Shown: piece after piece, positions 1 through 6,675 of the stretch
How the letters are laid out: every line of letters starts with the position of its first letter
Position numbering within the stretch: position 1 is the first letter of the stretch
DNA from: Candidatus Dadabacteria bacterium
GTDB taxonomy: Bacteria > Desulfobacterota_D > UBA1144 > Nemesobacterales > UBA2774
Assembly (NCBI GenBank): GCA_004356555.1
Contig: SMWY01000031.1
Coordinates: forward strand, 1-11,005
Direction of reading: 5' to 3'
Length of the DNA: 11,005 bases
The notes under the pieces: generated by a model
The model's input: the letters and a program-made list of their open reading frames with translations, nothing else
Told to the model about the DNA's origin: nothing
The model's database searches: none
Position numbers and translations under genes: made by a program

Positions 1-750
1 AAAACCCGATGCGTTCCCAAAAAAAGGATTATCAGATGGAATACCGTAGTTCATACCGCCGTCCGGATTATCCACATCCACACGAAGCACGGCTCCGAAC
101 AAATTCGAGAGGTCTTGAGCATTGTCCTCGGAATCGTGACCCCCGTCCCCCACAGAGATATAGAGGAACCCGTCATTAGGCCCAAACACAAGCTGGCCGC
201 CGTTATGAAAGGGATGAGGCTGTTCAATTTCAAGTAAAATCACCTCACTGTCCGCATCGGCGATATTAGGATTATCCTCACTCACAGCGAACTGTGAAAT
301 TACGTTCCGCAGCGGGTTGTCCGCCATGTAATTTAGATAAAAGAAACCGTTATTTTCGTAGTTGGGATGAAATGTAAGCCCCAGCAGTCCCTGTTCATTT
401 TCATCAAAAAAAACCTGGTCTTGTATATCTAGAAATACGTTTGATGTCGCATCTATACCCTTTAACTGAACAGTCTCACCACTTTGAGTGGCAGAGACAT
501 TATTTATGACCAGTATAACACCTCTGTGCTCCACAACAAACAGACGGTTTGTACCGTCACCCGCGTTTTCTATACCCAGGGGTCTGTCAAAAATAAGGTT
601 ATTGAACGCGTTTACCGGGCTATATTGGTTTTCTATGCCGGGGTCGGGCGGTGCCGGAGGAATTGTGGAATTGTCTCCGCTTGAATCACAAGAGACCAAA
701 TAAAAAGCTGCTAGAATTATCAATAGTACAAAATTTCTACTTCTACGCAT
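1..750 (-). CDS. PQQ-dependent glucose/sorbosone-type sugar dehydrogenase lipoprotein, N-terminal part (cut by window edge)
   Basis: The frame is open for 250 codons from ATG 748-750 to the window edge. AAGGAG (756-761) lies five bases before the start. The N-terminus is a lipoprotein signal: basic MRRSR, a hydrophobic stretch, then lipobox L18-V-S-C21, with Asp at +2. A Pro-rich linker (31-37) follows. The rest matches the GSDH six-bladed beta-propeller family: GLLGLTFHPNY (121-131), HNGGQLVFG (182-190) and YISVGDGGHD (197-206). In the family, the His of the HNGG block aligns with the catalytic base of soluble PQQ glucose dehydrogenase. Such enzymes oxidise sugars at the PQQ cofactor in the periplasm or at a membrane surface; the exact substrate cannot be read here. 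The family is usually 350-450 residues, so roughly 100-200 are missing off the left edge. It may be co-transcribed with the hydrolase gene upstream, 60 nt away. Family call is firm; substrate is unknown. Confidence 0.9.
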   Translation of the reverse strand, partial: MRRSRNFVLLIILAAFYLVSCDSSGDNSTIPPAPPDPGIENQYSPVNAFNNLIFDRPLGIENAGDGTNRLFVVEHRGVILVINNVSATQSGETVQLKGIDATSNVFLDIQDQVFFDENEQGLLGLTFHPNYENNGFFYLNYMADNPLRNVISQFAVSEDNPNIADADSEVILLEIEQPHPFHNGGQLVFGPNDGFLYISVGDGGHDSEDNAQDLSNLFGAVLRVDVDNPDGGMNYGIPSDNPFFGNASGF

Positions 751-778
751 GTTATCTCCTTTAAGACGGCAATTCGCT

Positions 779-802
779 ACATAGTAACACTATACATAGT
801 AA
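779..802. repeat. Short direct repeat and dyad between two minus-strand genes
   Basis: ACATAGTAA occurs at 779-787 and again at 794-802, 15 bases apart. The second copy overlaps a near-palindrome, ACTAT-AC-ATAGT (789-800). The element sits in the 60-nt gap before the sugar dehydrogenase gene. It could be an operator or chance in AT-rich DNA; no clear promoter was seen around it. Confidence 0.3.
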
Positions 803-810
803 AAGTACGG

Positions 811-1530
811 CTATGTTAAAGTTTCTCCGGGTTTTAGTTTTATAATTTCAATTCCTTCTATGTCTTGGGTTAGGTTTATCAGTTGTTCGGGCGTTCCGGT
901 AAGGAGAGGAAAGGTGCCGTAATGCATCGGAATCACATACTTGGGGGATAAGAACCTGCAGGCATGAGCCGCTTCAAGAGGTGACATTGTAAATAAATCT
1001 CCAATAGGGATCATTATAAGCTCAGGTTTATAAATTTCGGCGATAAGCTTCATATCGCTAAAAACCGCGGTGTCTCCGGCGTGATAAACTTTAAATCCGT
1101 TCTCAAACTCTATCACATATCCTACCGCCTCACCGCCGTAGGTTATAGTCCCGTCCTCTTCCTGAATACCGCAGCTATGATCGGCATGCACCATAGTAAA
1201 TTTTATTCCATCCACCTCCTGGGTCCCGCCCTTGTTCATTGGCAAGATATTTTTGACCCCTTTACTATTAAGCCATACACAGGTTTCATAAATTCCCACC
1301 ACCTTGGGTTGAAACTCATTTCCAATACGGACGCTATCACCAATGTGATCAAAATGTGCATGCGTTATTGCCAAAATATCGACATGGTCTATTTTTTTTA
1401 GATTATCCGGGCACATGGGATTACCATCTACCCATGGATCTAATATGAGTATTTTCCCTTGAGCGGACTTTATTTTAAATGTGGAATGCCCCATGTAAGT
1501 CAATTCGATGTCTTTTCCGAGATTAGCCAT
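811..1530 (-). CDS. Metal-dependent hydrolase, UPF0173 (YtkL-like) metallo-beta-lactamase fold
   Basis: This 239-residue protein has the metallo-beta-lactamase signature H57-A-H59-F-D61-H62. Further likely metal ligands are H115/H118, D153 in HAGDT and H203 in PMHYGTFP. The opening TYMGHSTFKI and the closing MHYGTFP block are typical of the UPF0173/YtkL group, whose usual length is 225-240 residues. Members are predicted cytosolic two-metal hydrolases whose natural substrate is not established, so none is claimed. ATG 1528-1530 is chosen because AGGAGGT-like sequence (acctcc on the plus strand, 1535-1540) sits four bases upstream. A longer frame from TTG 1540-1542 would put the start inside that ribosome binding site. 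The gene is transcribed toward the sugar dehydrogenase gene 60 nt away and diverges from serS. No signal peptide or membrane segment is seen. Confidence 0.9.
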   Translation of the reverse strand: MANLGKDIELTYMGHSTFKIKSAQGKILILDPWVDGNPMCPDNLKKIDHVDILAITHAHFDHIGDSVRIGNEFQPKVVGIYETCVWLNSKGVKNILPMNKGGTQEVDGIKFTMVHADHSCGIQEEDGTITYGGEAVGYVIEFENGFKVYHAGDTAVFSDMKLIAEIYKPELIMIPIGDLFTMSPLEAAHACRFLSPKYVIPMHYGTFPLLTGTPEQLINLTQDIEGIEIIKLKPGETLT

Positions 1531-1737
1531 TTTTACCTCCAATTAATATTTTACAGTAAAAAAGAGTAATATTAACCCAGATCGATTATTTATTAAAAAA
1601 AACTTCCTTTTTTTACAAAAGTTAATGTTAAAATAGCTCTACCATAATTTATTAATCTTCAAAAAACTTTGCATTTATGGTTTGAAGTTAGTATTGATTA
1701 AAGTCTGCATCTGGTAATAAATTCTGTATGAGTAGAA

Positions 1738-1766
1738 TTGAGTTAATATTGAGCTGCTTGTATGAC
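1738..1766 (+). promoter_or_regulatory. Weak candidate sigma70 promoter for serS (distal)
   Basis: TTGAGT (1738-1743) and TATGAC (1761-1766) are separated by 17 bases. Each box matches the consensus at four of six positions. Transcription from here would give a leader of about 90 nt. The call rests only on consensus matching in AT-rich DNA. Confidence 0.2.
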
Positions 1767-1817
1767 AATTTGAAAATAGAAAGTGCAGATGATAGATTTA
1801 AGGCCGTTATATTTCGT

Positions 1818-1826
1818 TGATATGAT
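1818..1826 (+). promoter_or_regulatory. Candidate extended -10 promoter for serS (proximal)
   Basis: TG-A-TATGAT (1818-1826) matches an extended -10 element, with five of six bases of TATAAT. The upstream -35 match is poor, as is common for extended -10 promoters. It would start transcription near 1833 and give a leader of about 32 nt carrying AAAAGGA (1849-1855), nine bases before the serS ATG. Confidence 0.3.
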
Positions 1827-1864
1827 CGCAAATTTCTCTGAGATTGATAAAAGGATAATATTAT

Positions 1865-3145
1865 ATGCTTGATTCAAAATATATAGAAGAGAATATGGAT
1901 AAGGTTAGAGGAAAATTAGCAGAGCGGGGAGCGGAAATTGATTTCGAGGAGTTTTGGGCTCTTGATAGGGGAAGGAAAGAAATAATTAAGAAGGTTGAAA
2001 AGCTTGAACGTGAACGCAATATAGGTTCTAAAAAAGTGGGTGAGTTAAGGAGGGAAGGGAAGAAAGAAGAAGCCCAAGAGCTTCAGGAAGAAATGAAGAG
2101 GACCTCAGTTCAGATTAAAGAGCTAGGAGAACTAAGAGCAAGGGCTGAAGAAGCGTTTCGAAATTTTCTTCTAACAATTCCAAATATTTCCCATGATTCT
2201 GTTCCAGTCGGAGGCAGCGATGCCGATAATGTTGAAATAAGGAAATGGGGAGAGCCCAAAGATTTTGATTTTGAGCCTAAGGATCATGTCGAAATTGGTA
2301 AAGATCTTGATATTCTTGATCTTGATAGAGCGGCAAAGATTACAGGAGCCAGGTTTGCTCTATATAAAGGACTTGGGGCAAGGCTTGAGAGAGCTCTTAT
2401 TAACTTTATGCTCGATCTTCATACTAATGAGCACGGCTACACGGAAGTTCTTCCCCCGTTTATGGCTAATACGGATAGTTTTATCGGCACCGGCAACCTT
2501 CCTAAATTTGAGGAGGATCTCTTTAAAATCGAAGGAACTGATTTTTACCTGGTTCCTACGGCGGAAGTACCTGTGACTAATATTCACAGAGATGAAATAT
2601 TAAAAGAGGACGAGCTTCCTATAAAATACGTCGCCTATACACCGTGTTTCAGAAGTGAAGCAGGTTCATATGGTAAGGATGTAAGAGGGATTATTAGACA
2701 GCACCAGTTTAATAAGGTTGAACTCGTAAAATTTTCCAACCCTGATAGTTCATACGAGGAGCACGAATCTCTTACAGAAAATGCCGCCCGTGTACTGGAG
2801 CTTTTAGGGCTGCCGTATAGAGTTGTGCTTTTATGTACGGGAGATATGGGATTTTCATCTGCAAAAACTTATGATCTTGAAGTCTGGGTTCCGAGTGAAA
2901 ACACCTTCAGAGAAATCTCCTCCTGCAGCAATTTTGAGGATTTTCAGGCAAGAAGAGCATCAATAAGATATCGTCCAAAAGACGGGAGCAAAGTTAAACT
3001 TGTACATACTTTAAACGGGTCGGGACTTGCCGTGGGGAGAACTGTGATAGGAATTTTAGAGAATTTTCAGGAGGCGGATGGTAGTGTCACAGTTCCTGAA
3101 GTTTTAGTCCCCTATATGGGAGGAGTTACAAAAATAAGCAACTAG
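1865..3145 (+). CDS. serS: Seryl-tRNA synthetase (class II)
   Basis: SerRS charges tRNA-Ser (and tRNA-Sec where present) with serine in the cytosol, via seryl-adenylate. The 426-residue length is standard for bacterial SerRS. Residues 1-105 form the charged, Lys/Glu-rich N-terminal arm, an antiparallel coiled coil that grips the long variable arm of tRNA-Ser. The catalytic core follows: the serine-pocket motif T232-A-E-V-P, class II motif 2 around CFRSEAGSYGKD (261-272) with R263 and E265, and motif 3 at NGSGLAVGRT (384-393) with R392. The start is ATG 1865, with AAAAGGA about nine bases upstream, and the opening MLDSKYIEEN is typical of the family. The gene stands alone on the plus strand, diverging from the hydrolase and converging on the rpsB cluster. 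No truncation or missing key residue was noticed. Confidence 0.98.
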   Translation: MLDSKYIEENMDKVRGKLAERGAEIDFEEFWALDRGRKEIIKKVEKLERERNIGSKKVGELRREGKKEEAQELQEEMKRTSVQIKELGELRARAEEAFRNFLLTIPNISHDSVPVGGSDADNVEIRKWGEPKDFDFEPKDHVEIGKDLDILDLDRAAKITGARFALYKGLGARLERALINFMLDLHTNEHGYTEVLPPFMANTDSFIGTGNLPKFEEDLFKIEGTDFYLVPTAEVPVTNIHRDEILKEDELPIKYVAYTPCFRSEAGSYGKDVRGIIRQHQFNKVELVKFSNPDSSYEEHESLTENAARVLELLGLPYRVVLLCTGDMGFSSAKTYDLEVWVPSENTFREISSCSNFEDFQARRASIRYRPKDGSKVKLVHTLNGSGLAVGRTVIGILENFQEADGSVTVPEVLVPYMGGVTKISN

Positions 3146-3151
3146 ATTGAG

Positions 3152-3185
3152 CTCTATTTTTATCAATTTTATATGATATATAGAG
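3152..3185. repeat. Weak AT-rich inverted repeat between convergent genes
   Basis: CTCTAT (3152-3157) and its complement ATAGAG (3180-3185) flank a 22-base AT-rich centre just after serS. It lies between serS and the convergent minus-strand cluster, where a bidirectional terminator would be expected. The arms are short and GC-poor and no proper U-run follows, so a terminator role is doubtful. Confidence 0.2.
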
Positions 3186-3242
3186 GAAAGTCGGAGCTAA
3201 AATAAAACTTATTATAAAAATGTATAGAAATATGAAGCCGGT

Positions 3243-3377
3243 TTATTTCTCAAGGACGTTGATCGATATTACGTGAGCCCTCAAAAATATTACAATCATC
3301 CCAAAGGCGGAAAACAGGGCTATTAGAGCTGCTGTCATAAAGAGATATGAAAAGAAATTGGGTAGTGAGTCTCTCAT
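3243..3377 (-). CDS. Possible 44-residue single-span membrane protein
   Basis: ATG 3375-3377 opens a 44-codon frame ending at TAA 3243-3245. The protein starts MRDSLPNFF, has one strongly hydrophobic stretch of about 23 residues (roughly 10-33, with few polar residues), then a basic R-A-H turn and a short polar tail ending VLEK. An in-frame stop lies just upstream of this ATG, so it cannot be extended. The ribosome binding site is weak (only CGGA about 14 bases away). It lies 136 nt downstream of frr on the same strand, where many bacteria have uppS or cdsA, so it could be the last gene of the rpsB operon or a separate unit. I do not recognise a family. The clean membrane-helix pattern argues for coding; the weak ribosome binding site and small size argue against. 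Confidence 0.42.
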   Translation of the reverse strand: MRDSLPNFFSYLFMTAALIALFSAFGMIVIFLRAHVISINVLEK

Positions 3378-3499
3378 CTTATATTAATTTCCGTCTATAT
3401 CATACAAAATTATTATAAAACAATATAACTTTTGCTCCTAATAAATGAAATTACAGGCGGCTGGGTAAATGAAACTAATATTTAGGTTGGAAGTAAGTA

Positions 3500-3511
3500 C
3501 TAATATATTAG
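3500..3511. repeat. Perfect 12-bp palindrome just after frr
   Basis: CTAATATATTAG (3500-3511) is a perfect palindrome two bases past the frr stop codon. It contains no GC-rich stem and no downstream T-run, so it is not a convincing terminator. It may be chance in AT-rich DNA. Confidence 0.25.
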
Positions 3512-3513
3512 AG

Positions 3514-4083
3514 TTAGACTTCAAGAATCTCTTTATCTTTCTTCTCTAATATTTCGTTTATGTTTTTTATGAATTTATCAGTAATATTCTGAACATTATC
3601 AAGATTCTTTTTAATATAATCTTCTGGAATTCCTTCTTCTTTTTCCAAAGCTTTAACAAAATGATTAACGTCGTGCCTGACTTGCCTGATTGAAACTCTG
3701 AAATCTTCAGCAACCTTGGATACATATTTAACCAATTCTTTTCTTCGGTCTTCGGTTAGTGTCGGTATGCCAATTCTGATTACCTTTCCGTCGTTTGCAG
3801 GATTTATGCCAAGCTCTGATTTCATAATAGCTTTTTCAATTTCAGGAATTGCGCTCACATCCCAAGGTTGTATCAAGATAGCCCTTGGTTCAGGTATTGA
3901 GACAGTGGCTAGCTGATTAATGGGAGTTTCCGCTCCATAATAATCTACAATTATATGATCTACTAGTGCAGACGTTGCTCTTCCGGTTCTTATTTTAGCA
4001 AGCTCTGTGTTAAACGCGCTTAAAGTTTTATTCATCCTGTCTTCAGTATCTTGCAATATGTCTGCTAGTATATTGTCACACAT
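3514..4083 (-). CDS. frr: Ribosome recycling factor
   Basis: RRF works with EF-G to split the post-termination ribosome so that subunits can be reused. The 189 residues compare with about 185 for the family. The sequence shows the expected three-helix-bundle and beta-domain order: the IRTGRA motif (about 32-37), the YYGAETPINQLATVSIPEPR segment of the beta domain, then the C-terminal helices with TEDRRKELVKYV and an RVSIRQVRHDVN stretch, a variant of the usual RxxRRDxN pattern. ATG 4081-4083 is chosen because AAGGAG (ctcctt on the plus strand, 4092-4097) lies eight bases upstream; a GTG at 4090-4092 in frame overlaps that site and is unlikely. The start overlaps the end of pyrH by eight bases (4076-4083), which suggests translational coupling. 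It is the last canonical gene of the cluster. Confidence 0.97.
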   Translation of the reverse strand: MCDNILADILQDTEDRMNKTLSAFNTELAKIRTGRATSALVDHIIVDYYGAETPINQLATVSIPEPRAILIQPWDVSAIPEIEKAIMKSELGINPANDGKVIRIGIPTLTEDRRKELVKYVSKVAEDFRVSIRQVRHDVNHFVKALEKEEGIPEDYIKKNLDNVQNITDKFIKNINEILEKKDKEILEV

Positions 4084-4822
4084 CTTTATCACTCCTTACA
4101 ATAGTCCCTATTTCCTTTCCCATTATAACATTTTTAATGTTACCATTTTCAAATAAATTGAACACTATTATAGGTATATTCCCCTGCATACATAAAGAGA
4201 TTGCAGTTGCATCCATGATCTTTAATTCTTTTTTTAACACTTCCATGTAGCTTAATTCTTTGAATTTAACTGCGTCTTTATGTTCTAAAGGGTCTTTGTC
4301 ATAGACTCCGTCGACCTTAGTTGCTTTAAGTATTAAATCAGCTCCTATCTCTAAAGCTCTAAGGGTGGCAGCAGTATCTGTTGTGAAAAATGGGTTTCCG
4401 GTACCTGCTGCAAATATTACGACCCTTCCTTTTTCAAGGTGTCTTACAGCACGCCTTCTTATATAGGGCTCAGCAACCTGTTCTATATTGAGAGCTGTTT
4501 GTACTCTAGTATGGATACCTTTCTTCTCAAGTGAGTCCTGTAGTGCTAGCGCATTTATGACAGTAGCAAGCATACCCATATAGTCTCCGGTAGACCTGTC
4601 GATTCCTTTCGATGCACCAGCTATTCCTCTGAATATGTTTCCGCCGCCTATTACAATTGCCAATTCGATGTTGAGTTTGTTGACCTCAGCTATTTCATCG
4701 GAAATGGTTTCAAGCACCTCAGCGCTAATTCCATACCCCTTCTCTCCCTGAAGTGCTTCTCCACTTAACTTTAGAAGGACTTTTCGATATTTTGGCTCGG
4801 ATGGAGTATCTGGAGAAGTCAT
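4076..4822 (-). CDS. pyrH: Uridylate (UMP) kinase
   Basis: PyrH phosphorylates UMP to UDP with ATP in pyrimidine nucleotide synthesis. It belongs to the amino-acid-kinase fold, not the eukaryotic NMP kinases, and in known cases is a hexamer controlled by GTP and UTP. The 248 residues carry the family landmarks: KLSGEAL near the N-terminus, IGGGNIFRG, DYMGMLATVINALAL, TGNPFFTTDTAA and ATKVDGVYDKDP. The N-terminus has about ten extra residues (MTSPDTPSEP) before the first strand. The ATG at 4820-4822 lies 25 nt after the tsf stop, and no Shine-Dalgarno-like sequence is visible ahead of it, unlike rpsB, tsf and frr. No alternative in-frame start fits better, so coupling to tsf translation or leader-independent initiation is inferred. 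Its 3' end carries the frr ribosome binding site. Confidence 0.97.
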   Translation of the reverse strand: MTSPDTPSEPKYRKVLLKLSGEALQGEKGYGISAEVLETISDEIAEVNKLNIELAIVIGGGNIFRGIAGASKGIDRSTGDYMGMLATVINALALQDSLEKKGIHTRVQTALNIEQVAEPYIRRRAVRHLEKGRVVIFAAGTGNPFFTTDTAATLRALEIGADLILKATKVDGVYDKDPLEHKDAVKFKELSYMEVLKKELKIMDATAISLCMQGNIPIIVFNLFENGNIKNVIMGKEIGTIVRSDKDV

Positions 4823-4847
4823 AGTTTGCTTAGTTTAAGGTTTTTTT

Positions 4848-5453
4848 TTAATCCAGGGGGTCCCCTAATTGAAACCTTGCGAACCTTCTAACTTTAATAT
4901 TCTCCCCAATCTTTGCAATTAATTCCTGCAATAGGTCATTAATTTTTACTTTGGAATCTCTGATGTAGGTTTGATTTAGTAGGCATACTTCCTCAAAGAA
5001 TTTTTCTATTTTACCTTCGACGATCTTTTCAGCAATATTTTCAGGTTTGCCAGACTCTAGGACCTGGGCTTTCAATATCTCTTTTTCTCTTTCAAGTTCT
5101 GACTCTGGTATTTCTTCTTTGCTTATATATTTAGGGTTAGAAGCGGCAATCTGCATTGCAACTTCCCGTGCAAATGTCTGAAACTCTTCGTTCCTGGCTA
5201 CAAAATCGGTCTCACAGTTAACTTCGACCATAACGCCGATTTTTCCACCTGCGTGAATATAGGTAGCCACAGTTCCCTCAGGAGTTTCTCTCCCTACTTT
5301 TTTAGATGCTTTTGCAACGCCTTTGATTTTAAGTATATCAAGAGCCTTATCCAAGTCTCCGGCAACTTCTTCTAGAGCCATTTTGCAGTCTATAAAAGGA
5401 GCTCCTGTTGAGTCTCTAAGCTCTTTGACCATCTGTGCTGTAATCTCGGCCAT
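4848..5453 (-). CDS. tsf: Elongation factor Ts (short form)
   Basis: EF-Ts releases GDP from EF-Tu so it can be recharged with GTP. The 201 residues hold an N-terminal UBA-like domain (about 1-45, with LRDSTGAPFIDCKMALEE) and the core with the hallmark T82-D-F-V-A-R-N at the EF-Tu contact. The protein is much shorter than the E. coli form (about 283 residues) and close to the compact Thermus-type form, lacking the second half of the core and the coiled-coil insertion; this is a known natural variant rather than a truncation. ATG 5451-5453 follows the rpsB stop by only seven bases. Its ribosome binding site AAGGAGG (cctcctt on the plus strand, 5466-5472) lies inside the last codons of rpsB, so co-transcription and coupling are very likely. 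A run of nine A residues on the coding strand begins at the stop codon. Confidence 0.97.
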   Translation of the reverse strand: MAEITAQMVKELRDSTGAPFIDCKMALEEVAGDLDKALDILKIKGVAKASKKVGRETPEGTVATYIHAGGKIGVMVEVNCETDFVARNEEFQTFAREVAMQIAASNPKYISKEEIPESELEREKEILKAQVLESGKPENIAEKIVEGKIEKFFEEVCLLNQTYIRDSKVKINDLLQELIAKIGENIKVRRFARFQLGDPLD

Positions 5454-5460
5454 GTTAATT

Positions 5461-6516
5461 CTAATCCTCCTTCTTGATTTCTTCTTGAGATTCTAATTTA
5501 GGTTCTGCTGCGGGACTTTTTACTTTCACTTCAGCATTTTCAGTCGGTTCAGCTGAGACAGCGGGCTCCGCAGGAGTACCGGGACTTTCTGCCGGCTGAA
5601 ATTCTTTGCTTATATCAACTTGTTGTTCTATTGGCTGTACTACTGTTTCACCTGTAGTGGCCTCAGATATAGCTACAGAGGTTGAACCTTCCTTATCTCG
5701 TTCCTCTCCGTATTCCTTGAATACAAAAACCTTTCTTTCTACTACAATCTTTGATTCCTGTTCTTTTTTGACAACTTCCCCAGCCTGTAGTTTTTGCTCG
5801 TATATATGTTTTCCTTCGATGCACGCGTTAGAAATTCTCGATGTGAATAGCTTGATTGCCCTAATTGCATCGTCGTTACTCGGGATTATAAGATCTGCAT
5901 CAGAAGGATTAGAGTTTGTGTCTACGACTGCTACAATTGGGATTCCCAACTTTTTAGCTTCTTTTACAGCTATGTGTTCTTTCCTTGTATCAACTATATA
6001 TAAAGCCTGAGGATGGCCCTTCATATTTACGATTCCGCCTAATAAATGCTCTAATTTTTGAATCTCTCTTCTTAGGTTTTTTACCTCTTTCTTAGGAAGA
6101 TGATCCATATGTCCTTCCTCTTCGAGCTTCTTTAGTTCTAGTAGATAATCTACCCTTGCACGGATCGTAGGAAAGTTTGTAAGTGTACCGCCTAACCAGC
6201 GAGTATTCACATAGGGCATGCCGGACTTTACTGTTTCTTCCGAAATAATACCTTGAGCTTGTTTTTTTGTTCCCACAAACAGTACTTCGCCACCTTCTGC
6301 CACCACATCTCTCACAAAATTGTAGGCCTTTTTAAATAAACCTACAGTTTGTTGAAGGTCTATTATGTGAATTCCATTTCTGCTGCCGAATATATAATCC
6401 TTCATCTTTGGGTTCCAGTGACTTACCTGGTGCCCAAAATGAACTCCTGCCTCAAGAAGCTGTTTCATGCTGAGTACTTCATTGGCCTGTTCGGACGGTT
6501 GTGTTTCTTCTGCCAT
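5461..6516 (-). CDS. rpsB: 30S ribosomal protein S2 (uS2) with long acidic C-terminal extension
   Basis: uS2 sits on the back of the 30S subunit and recruits bS1 in many bacteria. The core (about residues 17-245) is canonical: MKQLLEAGVHFGHQ, WNPKMKDYIFGSRNGIHIIDL, NTRWLGGTLTN, VDTNSNPSDADLIIPSNDDAIRA. The protein is 351 residues against about 240-260 in most bacteria. The extra length is a short N-terminal extension (about ten residues) and about 100 residues at the C-terminus (roughly 5464-5766) rich in Glu, Pro, Ala, Val and Lys, which looks disordered. ATG 6514-6516 is chosen because AGGAGG (cctcct on the plus strand, 6525-6530) lies eight bases upstream; a TTG frame opening at 6540 would precede this site. 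It is the first gene of rpsB-tsf-pyrH-frr. In E. coli, S2 represses its own operon; whether that holds here is not visible. Confidence 0.97.
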   Translation of the reverse strand: MAEETQPSEQANEVLSMKQLLEAGVHFGHQVSHWNPKMKDYIFGSRNGIHIIDLQQTVGLFKKAYNFVRDVVAEGGEVLFVGTKKQAQGIISEETVKSGMPYVNTRWLGGTLTNFPTIRARVDYLLELKKLEEEGHMDHLPKKEVKNLRREIQKLEHLLGGIVNMKGHPQALYIVDTRKEHIAVKEAKKLGIPIVAVVDTNSNPSDADLIIPSNDDAIRAIKLFTSRISNACIEGKHIYEQKLQAGEVVKKEQESKIVVERKVFVFKEYGEERDKEGSTSVAISEATTGETVVQPIEQQVDISKEFQPAESPGTPAEPAVSAEPTENAEVKVKSPAAEPKLESQEEIKKED

Positions 6517-6524
6517 TAAAAATG

Positions 6525-6530
6525 CCTCCT
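6525..6530 (-). promoter_or_regulatory. Strong ribosome binding site deciding the rpsB start
   Basis: AGGAGG on the minus strand lies eight bases before ATG 6514-6516. It excludes the longer reading frame that opens at TTG 6538-6540 and sets uS2 at 351 residues. Confidence 0.85.
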
Positions 6531-6565
6531 GTTTTTGCAAACCACTAGTTCAGATAAACGAAGTT

Positions 6566-6593
6566 ATTTAACATATAATATGGTGTTTATCAA
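6566..6593 (-). promoter_or_regulatory. Candidate promoter for the rpsB-tsf-pyrH-frr cluster
   Basis: Read on the minus strand, TTGATA (6588-6593, five of six to TTGACA) and TTAAAT (6566-6571, four of six to TATAAT) are 16 bases apart. Transcription would start near 6559 and give a leader of about 43 nt before rpsB. A TATTAT also lies in the spacer but has no good -35 partner. The 159-nt gap also faces the divergent lipid-kinase gene. Confidence 0.35.
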
Positions 6594-6675
6594 GTATTGA
6601 GTTTTATAGCACTTTAGAAAATAAAAAATAATACTATGGTAAACTGTATGGGAATTTTACAGTAAAGAGGGAATA

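Larger units (their letters stand above)
1531..1864. other. Divergent intergenic region between the hydrolase and serS
   Basis: This is 334 nt of AT-rich sequence holding the hydrolase ribosome binding site (1535-1540) and the serS leader. I see no T-box hallmark (no AGGGTGG-type antiterminator box), no tRNA and no clear terminator. The possible serS promoters are listed separately. The rest has no recognisable content. Confidence 0.6.

Noticed and set aside
484..703. Two overlapping plus-strand frames of 66 and 71 codons
   Set aside because: They lie antisense to the N-terminal part of the sugar dehydrogenase, whose signal peptide and family motifs make the minus strand the coding one.
1728..1820. 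A 30-residue plus-strand frame upstream of serS (ATG 1728 to TGA 1820)
   Set aside because: No ribosome binding site ahead of it, no recognisable features, and it overlaps the candidate serS promoters; chance in AT-rich DNA is more likely.
1543..1864. A T-box or other riboswitch ahead of serS
   Set aside because: No conserved T-box antiterminator sequence, no terminator-like stem and no specifier-loop pattern could be seen.
3146..3513. An intrinsic terminator between serS and frr
   Set aside because: Only weak AT-rich inverted repeats (3152-3185 and 3500-3511) without a GC-rich stem followed by a T-run on either strand.
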